Source of the DNA: an uncultured Micavibrio sp.
GTDB taxonomy: Bacteria > Pseudomonadota > Alphaproteobacteria > Micavibrionales > UBA1664
Assembly: GCA_913057885.1 (NCBI GenBank)
Contig: CAJXOI010000045.1
Coordinates: 1 to 6,664 of the forward strand
Length of the DNA stretch: 6,664 bases
Reading direction: 5' to 3'
The position numbers and the translations under genes are program-made. Of the stretch, positions 1-5,029 are shown in pieces. Each line of letters starts with the position of its first letter. Position 1 is the stretch's first letter. The notes under the pieces are model-generated. The model did not search any database. It was not told where the DNA came from and saw only the letters and a list, made by a program, of their open reading frames with translations.

Positions 1-689
1 CCAATATACCCGATAGGTCCTTCATGGAGGATAAACGCCCCTGTGCGATCCGGCGGAACACCATCACGCCCAATCAAGGCAAAGGGATAAAGGGTCACAG
101 ATTGCCCTGATGTATTGTGAACGGATTGATTAACCGTAAACATATAACGGTCATCTAACGCGATATTGATTTCAAAGCGCAGCCCTTGGCCATTATTCCA
201 GGTAAAGGTTGTACTCTCTCCTGCACTAAGAGAAGAATTACTGCTTTGCCACCTTGTGTCTTTATTAGGCAGGCGTATGTCCGGGTCGTTGGATACCCAT
301 CCAAATTCCCCGTAATAAGCATAGGGAGAGCCAACAGGGTTAAGCAGGGTCACGGGAATATCACCCTGTGGTTCCGTCATATAATTTTTCAAAACTAAAT
401 CATCAATACGTGCACCGACGGGGTTAAGGGATCCCTTGATTGTATCACTTTCGATTGTTACACGGCGTGATGTGGTTAAGGCTTCCTCTCTTGTGACTCG
501 TTGAACGGTCTCGGTTTTTATCGCGGGTTCATTTTGTGCCTGTTCCTGTGCTGCGCGAATACGTTCCATCTGTGGTCTTTGGATGAACATATCGTAAAGG
601 AATAAAAGTACGGCGCAGGCAACCACAAACACGATGATATTGCGCATATCATCGGGGTGCATTTTATTATTTTGATGTCCGTTATTCAT
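1..689 (-). CDS. yidC: Membrane protein insertase YidC (Oxa1 family), N-terminal part, 3' end beyond the window
   Basis: YidC inserts and folds inner-membrane proteins, alone or with SecYEG. 229 complete codons are present, starting at ATG 689-687 and running off the left edge. Residues 1-16 are a short polar cytoplasmic tail; about 17-36 (NIIVFVVACAVLLFLYDMFI) form one membrane span, followed by the FIQRPQ-type junction common in proteobacterial YidC. A charged linker rich in Q, E and K (about 40-65) leads into the beta-rich periplasmic P1 domain, visible through IKGSLNPVGARIDDLVLKNY, then VTLLNPVGS, then FALIGRDGVPP and EGPIGYIG. The catalytic five-helix Oxa1 core lies outside the window. 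It sits 95 bp downstream of yidD on the same strand, the usual pairing. The Shine-Dalgarno signal is weak, the nearest purine-rich run being ACAAG. A candidate promoter of its own lies just upstream. The family call is very secure and the start is well supported because the span follows it immediately. Confidence 0.96.
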   Translation of the reverse strand, partial: MNNGHQNNKMHPDDMRNIIVFVVACAVLLFLYDMFIQRPQMERIRAAQEQAQNEPAIKTETVQRVTREEALTTSRRVTIESDTIKGSLNPVGARIDDLVLKNYMTEPQGDIPVTLLNPVGSPYAYYGEFGWVSNDPDIRLPNKDTRWQSSNSSLSAGESTTFTWNNGQGLRFEINIALDDRYMFTVNQSVHNTSGQSVTLYPFALIGRDGVPPDRTGAFILHEGPIGYI

Positions 690-710
690 GACTTGTCAGT
701 AATTCCTATA

Positions 711-726
711 CCTTATAATAATAAGG
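711..726. repeat. Perfect inverted repeat upstream of yidC, overlapping its candidate -10
   Basis: CCTTAT, a 4-nt spacer AATA, and ATAAGG form a perfect 6+6 bp palindrome. It covers the proposed yidC -10 box (715-720) and ends 22 bp before the yidC start. It could be an operator or a small RNA hairpin in the leader. It is AT-rich and short, so chance is a real possibility. Confidence 0.4.
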
Positions 727-743
727 CGTTCTCAATATCGCAA
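715..743 (-). promoter_or_regulatory. Candidate promoter for yidC
   Basis: Read on the minus strand, TTGCGA (743-738) is followed after 17 bp by TATTAT (720-715). This matches the sigma70-type consensus at 4/6 and 5/6 positions with ideal spacing. It would start RNA near 708, giving a leader of about 20 nt before the yidC ATG at 689. yidC could equally be read through from yidD. This was found by eye only. Confidence 0.35.
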
Positions 744-784
744 AGACCATAGCCGAGAGATCACAACACTGCAATCCCCATTCC

Positions 785-1033
785 TTAGTCTTCCCCTTTT
801 TTTGGTGGGACTGGGTCGTGCCCTTGTGTCTCATGCCAATGTTTATCATTCATGGGGTGACATTTGGAAAATCGCTTTAATCCCATCATACCGCCTTTGG
901 CCACGCCATATTGTTCAACAGCCTTAATCATATAAGTTGAGCAAGAGGGCGTATAACGGCAATTCCGCCCCAATAACGGTGAAATGGCCCATTGATAAAA
1001 TTTTACAGGAAAAATAATGACATATTTGAGCAC
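785..1033 (-). CDS. yidD: Membrane protein insertion efficiency factor YidD
   Basis: YidD is a small inner-membrane-associated protein that assists YidC-dependent insertion. The 82-residue length is normal for the family. The hallmark features are present: an amphipathic N-terminus ([20 protein letters not shown]), then the signature [19 protein letters not shown] (about residues 25-43) with its conserved cysteines, then a glycine-rich turn and the basic KRFSKCHP motif (about 54-61), and a polar tail ending PVPPKKGED. The GTG start is chosen because it lies six bases after a good AAGGA ribosome site and gives the expected N-terminus. yidC follows 95 bp downstream. The usual upstream neighbours rnpA and rpmH are absent; divergent secretion genes begin there instead. 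Confidence 0.95.
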   Translation of the reverse strand: MLKYVIIFPVKFYQWAISPLLGRNCRYTPSCSTYMIKAVEQYGVAKGGMMGLKRFSKCHPMNDKHWHETQGHDPVPPKKGED

Positions 1034-1039
1034 GGATTA

Positions 1040-1044
1040 TCCTT
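1040..1044 (-). promoter_or_regulatory. Ribosome binding site supporting the yidD GTG start
   Basis: AAGGA on the minus strand lies 6 nt before GTG 1033-1031. The strong match is what supports a GTG start for yidD. The same few base pairs adjoin the proposed -35 box of the divergent operon (1043-1048), so the two control regions touch. Confidence 0.7.
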
Positions 1045-1071
1045 GCACTGGTAAAGTTTCGTTAATATAAC
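1043..1071 (+). promoter_or_regulatory. Candidate promoter for the plus-strand secretion operon
   Basis: TTGCAC (1043-1048), a 17-bp spacer and TATAAC (1066-1071) form a sigma70-type promoter. The -10 matches 5/6; the -35 keeps the TTG core. RNA would begin near 1078, leaving a leader of about 40 nt before ATG 1119. It is the best promoter match in the 85-bp divergent region, which is the only obvious place for the operon to start. I saw no comparably good promoter for yidD on the other strand. Confidence 0.5.
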
Positions 1072-1118
1072 TGCATTATCATAAAAAAATAGAAAAATTA
1101 ACTGGTGGTCGAACAATA

Positions 1119-1997
1119 ATGGCAATATCAAAACATGACAAACAGGCTTTGGCTGACTTGTTTATGCACATGGGTGTGCCGCTTGTGGTTGCCATGCAAA
1201 CGGTCGAAAGTTGGTCTGATGGCGAAGAAATCACGACCAAAGACCGCGCAGAAAACCTTTCTAAGCTTTTGACATTATCGGTTGAATTTGCAACAAAGCT
1301 GACAAAAAAAATGGGCATTCGAGATGCCTATACGTTAGAAAATGTTCGCGGGAAGATTATTCGCATTGTTACACCAATTATTGCCAAAAATTACCTGAAT
1401 GACGGCGTTATTCCTACCGAAGAAAGCCTTAGCGAGCTTGTTGATCTTTTTGATGTTTTAATTTCTTTTGCCGAATCTGTCTCCCCAACTGATGAAAAAG
1501 GGCCAAAGCCGGTTAAAATGGCCGCGATGATTGAGGCGTGTGATCCCTTGCTAAGCGCAATTCGTGAGCATAACTTAGGCATGGGTGATGAAAAGGCGTT
1601 TAATGACTCCGTGTCTGGTATTCGTGGGCGTGCCGACCAAATGGCGGCTGCTTTAAATGTGGATAATGCTATCGAAAGCGGGTTGTTTAAATCTGTTCTT
1701 TCTGTATATGTATCTTGTTATATCAAAGCTGCGGAAACGGGCGGCGATATAGATTCAGTATGGCGCGAATGCGATGAACGATTGGCTATTATATACGGCC
1801 TAACGTCATTTGTTGGTGAAAATGCGGGTATAGAAAAGCTAAACCCGAACGCTCAAAATGACGCACCTAAAGATACTGAAAAACAGATTAAGCAAGATAA
1901 AGACGTTAAGGCAAACGATGCCGAAAAGAGTGACAAGAGTAGTGATGATGATGACGATGATACGAATCCAATGTCGTTTTTTGTCGCAGGTAAATAG
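1119..1997 (+). CDS. Unrecognised 292-residue soluble protein with acidic C-terminal tail, first gene of the dotDCB operon
   Basis: I do not recognise this family. No signal peptide or membrane span is visible, so it should be made as a cytoplasmic protein. Residues 1 to about 235 look mostly alpha-helical and globular, with amphipathic stretches such as LADLFMHMGVPLVVAMQTVE and IRIVTPIIAKNYLNDG. From about 236 to 281 the chain becomes a low-complexity K/D/E/N/S linker, ending in six aspartates (276-281). The last residues are TNPMSFFVAGK, so a hydrophobic patch follows the acidic run. The ATG has a weak GGTGG site 10 nt upstream. The transglycosylase gene starts 10 bp after its stop, and its own ribosome site overlaps this stop, so the two are probably co-translated. 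The context suggests a type IVB accessory protein, chaperone or substrate, but that is inference. Its coding status is well supported by length, operon position and codon pattern. Confidence 0.85.
   Translation: MAISKHDKQALADLFMHMGVPLVVAMQTVESWSDGEEITTKDRAENLSKLLTLSVEFATKLTKKMGIRDAYTLENVRGKIIRIVTPIIAKNYLNDGVIPTEESLSELVDLFDVLISFAESVSPTDEKGPKPVKMAAMIEACDPLLSAIREHNLGMGDEKAFNDSVSGIRGRADQMAAALNVDNAIESGLFKSVLSVYVSCYIKAAETGGDIDSVWRECDERLAIIYGLTSFVGENAGIEKLNPNAQNDAPKDTEKQIKQDKDVKANDAEKSDKSSDDDDDDTNPMSFFVAGK
1944..1961 (+). repeat. GAT/GAC trinucleotide run encoding six aspartates
   Basis: Six successive Asp codons (GAT x3, GAC, GAT x2) encode residues 276-281 of the 292-residue protein. The single GAC interruption should limit replication slippage. 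Length changes here would stay in frame and alter only the acidic tail. Confidence 0.7.
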
Positions 1998-2007
1998 GAT
2001 TTAAAAA

Positions 2008-2469
2008 ATGTTGAACCACATATTTGCAACGTGTTTGATGGTCGCGGCCCAAAATTATGCGATCCCGCCGCAGGTTTTGGTCGGAATTCTTCATGTTGAA
2101 GGTGGCAAGGTTGGACAACAGGTGCGTAATACAAACGGCACATATGACCTTGGCCCCATGCAAATCAATACACTATGGACAAAGGTTTTGGCTAAAGAAT
2201 GGGGTGTCTCTCGTGCCGAGGCTAAACGCCTGATCCGCGATGACCCATGTACCAATGTGAATGTGGCTGCGTGGATTTTCCGTCGGAATTTAAATGAAGC
2301 GGGGTCAATGAAAAAGGCCATTCAATGGTACAATTCGCGCACACCGCATATTGGGCGCAAATATGGTCAAAAGGTGATTGCGGCAATGCGTAAGCACGAT
2401 TTACTATATGTTCCGGAAACACGCGAAGAAGGCGTTGAAAAATTCGCCTTTCGTCAAAAGCCTGAGTAA
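2008..2469 (+). CDS. VirB1-like lytic transglycosylase domain protein (SLT fold), no signal peptide
   Basis: It probably cleaves the MurNAc-GlcNAc bond of peptidoglycan to open a path for the secretion machine. The 153 residues are almost entirely one SLT/lysozyme-like domain: first helix with AAQNYAIPP (13-21), the catalytic glutamate E31 in ILHVEGG, the DLGPMQIN motif (47-54), the DPCTNVNVAAWIF helix (79-91), and AIQWYNSRTP (104-113) leading to GRKYGQKV. Cys9 and Cys81 sit where VirB1/PilT-type enzymes often carry a disulfide pair. An in-frame TAA at 2002-2004, just before ATG 2008, rules out a longer N-terminus. No classical signal peptide precedes the domain; at most IFATCLMVAA could act as a poor one. 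AGGA at 1996-1999 gives an 8-nt spaced ribosome site overlapping the upstream stop. Domain identity is strong; role within the type IVB system is inferred from position. Confidence 0.88.
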   Translation: MLNHIFATCLMVAAQNYAIPPQVLVGILHVEGGKVGQQVRNTNGTYDLGPMQINTLWTKVLAKEWGVSRAEAKRLIRDDPCTNVNVAAWIFRRNLNEAGSMKKAIQWYNSRTPHIGRKYGQKVIAAMRKHDLLYVPETREEGVEKFAFRQKPE

Positions 2470-2521
2470 AGCTTTATAAAAAAGGTTTCATTCTCTTTTC
2501 ACATGGTGGATAATCTGATAA

Positions 2522-2557
2522 TTCTTGAAATATAAAGCAGGCTTTTTTAAATATAAA
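2522..2557 (+). repeat. Imperfect direct repeat with 21-bp period in the dotD leader
   Basis: TTGAAATATAAA (2525-2536) recurs as TTTAAATATAAA (2546-2557), 11 of 12 identical and exactly 21 bp apart, about two helical turns. Extending left to 2522 and 2543 gives 13 of 15 matches. It lies in the only long gap of the plus-strand run (2470-2560), directly before dotD. It could be a tandem protein-binding site or part of an internal promoter. The AT-rich setting raises the chance of coincidence. Confidence 0.45.
2525..2552 (+). promoter_or_regulatory. Weak candidate internal promoter before dotD
   Basis: TTGAAA (2525-2530, 5/6 match to a -35) and TTAAAT (2547-2552, 4/6 match to a -10) are spaced 16 bp. 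RNA would start at about 2559, almost at ATG 2561, making the dotD message leaderless or nearly so. This would fit the lack of any Shine-Dalgarno sequence before that ATG. The evidence is weak and the AT-rich composition makes such matches easy to find. Confidence 0.25.
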
Positions 2558-2560
2558 AAT

Positions 2561-3052
2561 ATGAAAAAAATAATTTTCACTTTTTACGCAGTTTCTTTTC
2601 TTACTGCATGTGGGTATGTTCCAAAACAACCTGATCGCCAATTGGTCGCGGAACCAGACTCGGTTGACCTAATGCTGGCTGATGCGGCGGACCGTGCGAC
2701 ACGGGCATTGGAAACTTTGGCGGCAATGGAAACAACACAGATGCCCGTTAAACCAGTGGCAATGGTGCCAAACGCGCCACAGGAATTGCAACGTGCAGTG
2801 ACTTTGGAATGGACGGGCCCTGTTGAACCATTGGTTGAAGAATTAACGCGCAAGGTTGGATATAACTACGGTGTGATTGGATCGCAACCCAATTTACCAA
2901 TTATTATTACCTTGAAGGCTGTGAACACGCCTATCATTAACGTATTACGGGACATTGGAATGCAAATGGGCGCGCGCGGTGACCTGAAGGTTGATGCCAA
3001 CACACGCGTCATCGAAATTCAATATGCTGAATTCGGCAATAAGGATATGTAG
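2561..3052 (+). CDS. dotD: DotD-like type IVB secretion outer-membrane lipoprotein (TraH-like)
   Basis: In Legionella, DotD is a small outer-membrane lipoprotein that, with DotC, brings DotH to the outer membrane to build the secretion core. ATG 2561 is chosen over a TTG at 2525 because it gives a clean lipoprotein signal, MKKIIFTFYAVSFLTAC, with lipobox LTAC and acylated Cys17; the longer form would bury it behind a charged extension. The product is then 163 residues, the size I recall for Legionella DotD. A variable linker (about 18-70) leads to a C-terminal domain (about 75-160) with ELQRAVTLEWTGPVEPLVEE, VGYNYGVIG, PIIITLKAVNTP and VLRDIGMQMGA, the secretin N0-like pattern described for DotD. 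No Shine-Dalgarno is visible. dotC begins 2 bp after the stop. The adjoining dotC and dotB make the assignment secure. Confidence 0.88.
   Translation: MKKIIFTFYAVSFLTACGYVPKQPDRQLVAEPDSVDLMLADAADRATRALETLAAMETTQMPVKPVAMVPNAPQELQRAVTLEWTGPVEPLVEELTRKVGYNYGVIGSQPNLPIIITLKAVNTPIINVLRDIGMQMGARGDLKVDANTRVIEIQYAEFGNKDM
3041..3046 (+). promoter_or_regulatory. Ribosome binding site supporting the dotC TTG start
   Basis: AAGGAT lies 8 nt before TTG 3055, inside the last codons of dotD. There is no ATG in frame near this point, and the TTG start yields a complete signal peptide, so this site decides the dotC start and couples it to dotD translation. Confidence 0.65.
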
Positions 3053-3054
3053 AG

Positions 3055-3873
3055 TTGTTACGTTTTATCGTCTTTGTCATCATTGGAATGATTTATGTTT
3101 TCCCTGTTTCTGCCCAAGAGCAGCAGGTTCAAACGTTGGCAGAGCTTATTGATGAAACAACACAAAGAAGTCTTGCAGACGACTTTCTTGATGATTTTGA
3201 GCAACCCGTAGAAATTCGCCTCGATGCGATTAAACAAGCGGCTTTGTCTTATGGCGCACGCGCCGGCCTTGCAAAAAGAACACAAGAGATTCGTGATTCT
3301 ATTGAACAGCAATCCGCGGCGTTGGATCGTATTTATGATTTCAAACGCCTTCTTATCCCTTCGGCATCTGGGTTGTTGATTGAGCCCCCTATTATTTCAC
3401 AAGGTGAAAACGCCACATTGATTGAAAGTGGTGGGCAAACCGCGGCCGTTGCCGATAAAATTTTTAACATCAATCGTAACGCTCGAATTGTATCGACACC
3501 GCGTAACTGGCGTGCTTACTTGGAGCGTGAGTGGGGGGACCTTGCCTTGCCGCCACAAATTTTATTGCCGCGCACGAATGAAGAAAAACGCATTTGGATT
3601 GAGCATTTAACAATAGGATGGAATGAAGGCTTGGAGCAAGCGGATGAAATCTTTCAAGCGGATTTGGATAAATTGGTGGCTGATTATACGGGGATGATTA
3701 GATATCGAAAGCTGTTATCACAAGGTATTGTCTCAGCCCCTTATGCTTTGCAGGTTGATCGTGGTGTGACCGGTGGCGGTGACGAAATGCGTGTCGGGGA
3801 CCGGGCAGTACAAATCACTGGACCATCACAACTAATGACAGAGGCGTTTGAATGGCAACCCGTAAGCCGATAA
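3055..3873 (+). CDS. dotC: DotC-like type IVB secretion protein (TraI-like), exported but without a lipobox
   Basis: DotC normally acts with DotD at the outer membrane to localise the DotH ring. The 272-residue product starts at TTG, with a basic-hydrophobic signal peptide at residues 1-20 (LRFIVFVIIGMIYVFPVSA) and likely signal peptidase I cleavage between A20 and Q21. The mature part carries features typical of the family: LAELIDETTQRSL, the helix IRLDAIKQAALSYGARAGLA, then DRIYDFKRLLIPSASGLLIEPPII, STPRNWRAYLEREW, and a long C-terminal helical part with IWIEHLTIGWNEGLEQA and RYRKLLSQGIVS. No cysteine occurs anywhere, so the lipidation known for Legionella DotC is impossible from this reading. 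The last 22 bp overlap the start of dotB. Assignment rests on this pattern plus the dotD-dotC-dotB order. Confidence 0.88.
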   Translation: MLRFIVFVIIGMIYVFPVSAQEQQVQTLAELIDETTQRSLADDFLDDFEQPVEIRLDAIKQAALSYGARAGLAKRTQEIRDSIEQQSAALDRIYDFKRLLIPSASGLLIEPPIISQGENATLIESGGQTAAVADKIFNINRNARIVSTPRNWRAYLEREWGDLALPPQILLPRTNEEKRIWIEHLTIGWNEGLEQADEIFQADLDKLVADYTGMIRYRKLLSQGIVSAPYALQVDRGVTGGGDEMRVGDRAVQITGPSQLMTEAFEWQPVSR

Positions 3874-5015
3874 GCTTAGTCAAAGGCGAAAACCATGTGG
3901 CCGAAACCTGGCCTGATGAACCCATTCGGTTCAGTGAAGATCATGTTGATGATTTTTTGCTATGGTGTGTGAATAAGGGGTCTTCTGATGTCACGATTCA
4001 ATCTGACCGCCGTGTTTACAACGAACTATCGGGAAAATTATATCCCGCTACATATCGACCACTTGATTCTGCGGAAATGGCCGCGTTTTTAAATAAAATT
4101 TATGGGCCCGAGGCTTTGGCCAAATTGGCATCGGGGACAGACCTAGATTTATCTTACGAAATTCGCCCAGATCGCTATAACCGTAGCCGTTTCCGTGTCA
4201 ATATTACCCCAATTTTGTCAAAGGGACGCGATGCGGCGCAAATTACAATGCGTGTTTTGCCCGCTGATCCGCCGACATTTAAACAATTGGGTGTCGAGGA
4301 TCACATTATCAATAATTGGGCACCGCGTCAGGGTATGATTGTTGTGACCGGGCCAACGGGGTCTGGTAAAACGACATTACTTGCCGCCGGAATTCGGCAT
4401 TTATTGGAAGGAAAACACGGTTGCGGAAAGGTTTTATCCTATGAGGCGCCGATTGAATATACCTATGATAATATCGAGGGTCCGCATTCCCTGATTTCAC
4501 AAACGGAAATTCCACGGCATTTGCCTGATTTTTATCGCGGTGTTCGTAATGCCTTGCGCCGTAAACCGGAAATTATTCTGGTGGGGGAGGCGCGTGACCG
4601 AGAGACAATTTCTGCCGCGATCGAAGCGGGGCAAACGGGGCACACTGTTTATACAACCACGCACACTACGGGTGTTGCGGCGACAATCCGCAGGATGATC
4701 TCAACCTTTGAACCTGAAGAGCGGGCCGAGCGGGCTTATTCCCTTATGGAAACCATGCGCATGATTGTGACGCAGGCATTGGTGCCCAAGGTTGGCGGCG
4801 GCCGTTTGGGCGTAAGAGAATGGATGGTGTTTGACGACATTGTTCGCGAAAAGTTGCTGGAAATGGATTATAATGAGTGGGCGCCCGAGGTGCAAAGAAT
4901 GATTGATCAATATGGTCAGACAATGGAAAAATCCGCAACACAAGTGTTCGAAGAAGGTTTAATTGAACGCAGGCCATATCTGATGTTGACGCAATCGGGC
5001 GGCGCTGGCGGCTAA
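3852..5015 (+). CDS. dotB: DotB-like type IVB secretion ATPase (TraJ-like, PilT/VirB11 superfamily)
   Basis: DotB is a hexameric cytoplasmic ATPase that docks on the type IVB machine and powers substrate export. The 387 residues are close to the Legionella length. An N-terminal PAS-like domain (about 25-150; FSEDHVDDFLLWCVNKGSSD, then RFRVNITPI and ITMRVLP) is followed by the RecA-type motor: Walker A GPTGSGKT (167-174), Asp box YEAPIEY (197-203), Walker B IILVGEARD (241-249) with E246, and His box GHTVYTTTHT (263-272). All nucleotide-binding motifs look intact. The C-terminus has VTQALVPKVGGGRLGVREWM, typical of PilT-like members. ATG 3852 lies 7 nt after AGAGG and inside the end of dotC, so the two are translationally coupled. 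It resembles DotB more than PilT or PilB because of the adjoining dotD and dotC and the GSSDVTIQSDRRVY start of the N-domain. Confidence 0.94.
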   Translation: MATRKPISLVKGENHVAETWPDEPIRFSEDHVDDFLLWCVNKGSSDVTIQSDRRVYNELSGKLYPATYRPLDSAEMAAFLNKIYGPEALAKLASGTDLDLSYEIRPDRYNRSRFRVNITPILSKGRDAAQITMRVLPADPPTFKQLGVEDHIINNWAPRQGMIVVTGPTGSGKTTLLAAGIRHLLEGKHGCGKVLSYEAPIEYTYDNIEGPHSLISQTEIPRHLPDFYRGVRNALRRKPEIILVGEARDRETISAAIEAGQTGHTVYTTTHTTGVAATIRRMISTFEPEERAERAYSLMETMRMIVTQALVPKVGGGRLGVREWMVFDDIVREKLLEMDYNEWAPEVQRMIDQYGQTMEKSATQVFEEGLIERRPYLMLTQSGGAGG

Positions 5016-5029
5016 ACGACTTTAATATT

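Noticed and set aside
186..398. A plus-strand 70-residue reading frame at the left end
   Set aside because: It is antisense to the P1 domain of yidC, which translates cleanly across the same stretch, and it shows no domain features.
1853..2163. Overlapping minus-strand reading frames across the end of the 292-residue gene and the start of the transglycosylase gene
   Set aside because: They are antisense to two well-supported genes. Their histidine- and serine-rich composition (HRHHHH, SSSSSS) simply mirrors the GAT repeat, and no ribosome site supports them.
2486..2522. Promoters built on the two GATAAT hexamers at 2509 and 2517
   Set aside because: Neither has a convincing -35 at 16-18 bp; the sequences there are TTTCAT and TCTTTT.
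2534..2548. Rho-independent terminator between the transglycosylase and dotD
   Set aside because: AAAGC-AG-GCTTT plus a T run has only a 5-bp stem with a 2-nt loop, or 4 bp with a 4-nt loop, and little GC. That is too weak to call a terminator; it is kept only as part of the leader finding.
2525..2560. A TTG-initiated 12-residue N-terminal extension of dotD
   Set aside because: It would place a charged segment (MKYKAGFFKYKN) before the lipoprotein signal peptide and spoil the lipobox geometry. ATG 2561 gives a textbook lipoprotein start and the expected length.
3852..5015. Assignment of the ATPase as a type IV pilus PilT or PilB
   Set aside because: The motor motifs are shared, but the gene follows dotD and dotC in the type IVB order and no pilin, PilC or PilQ genes are near.
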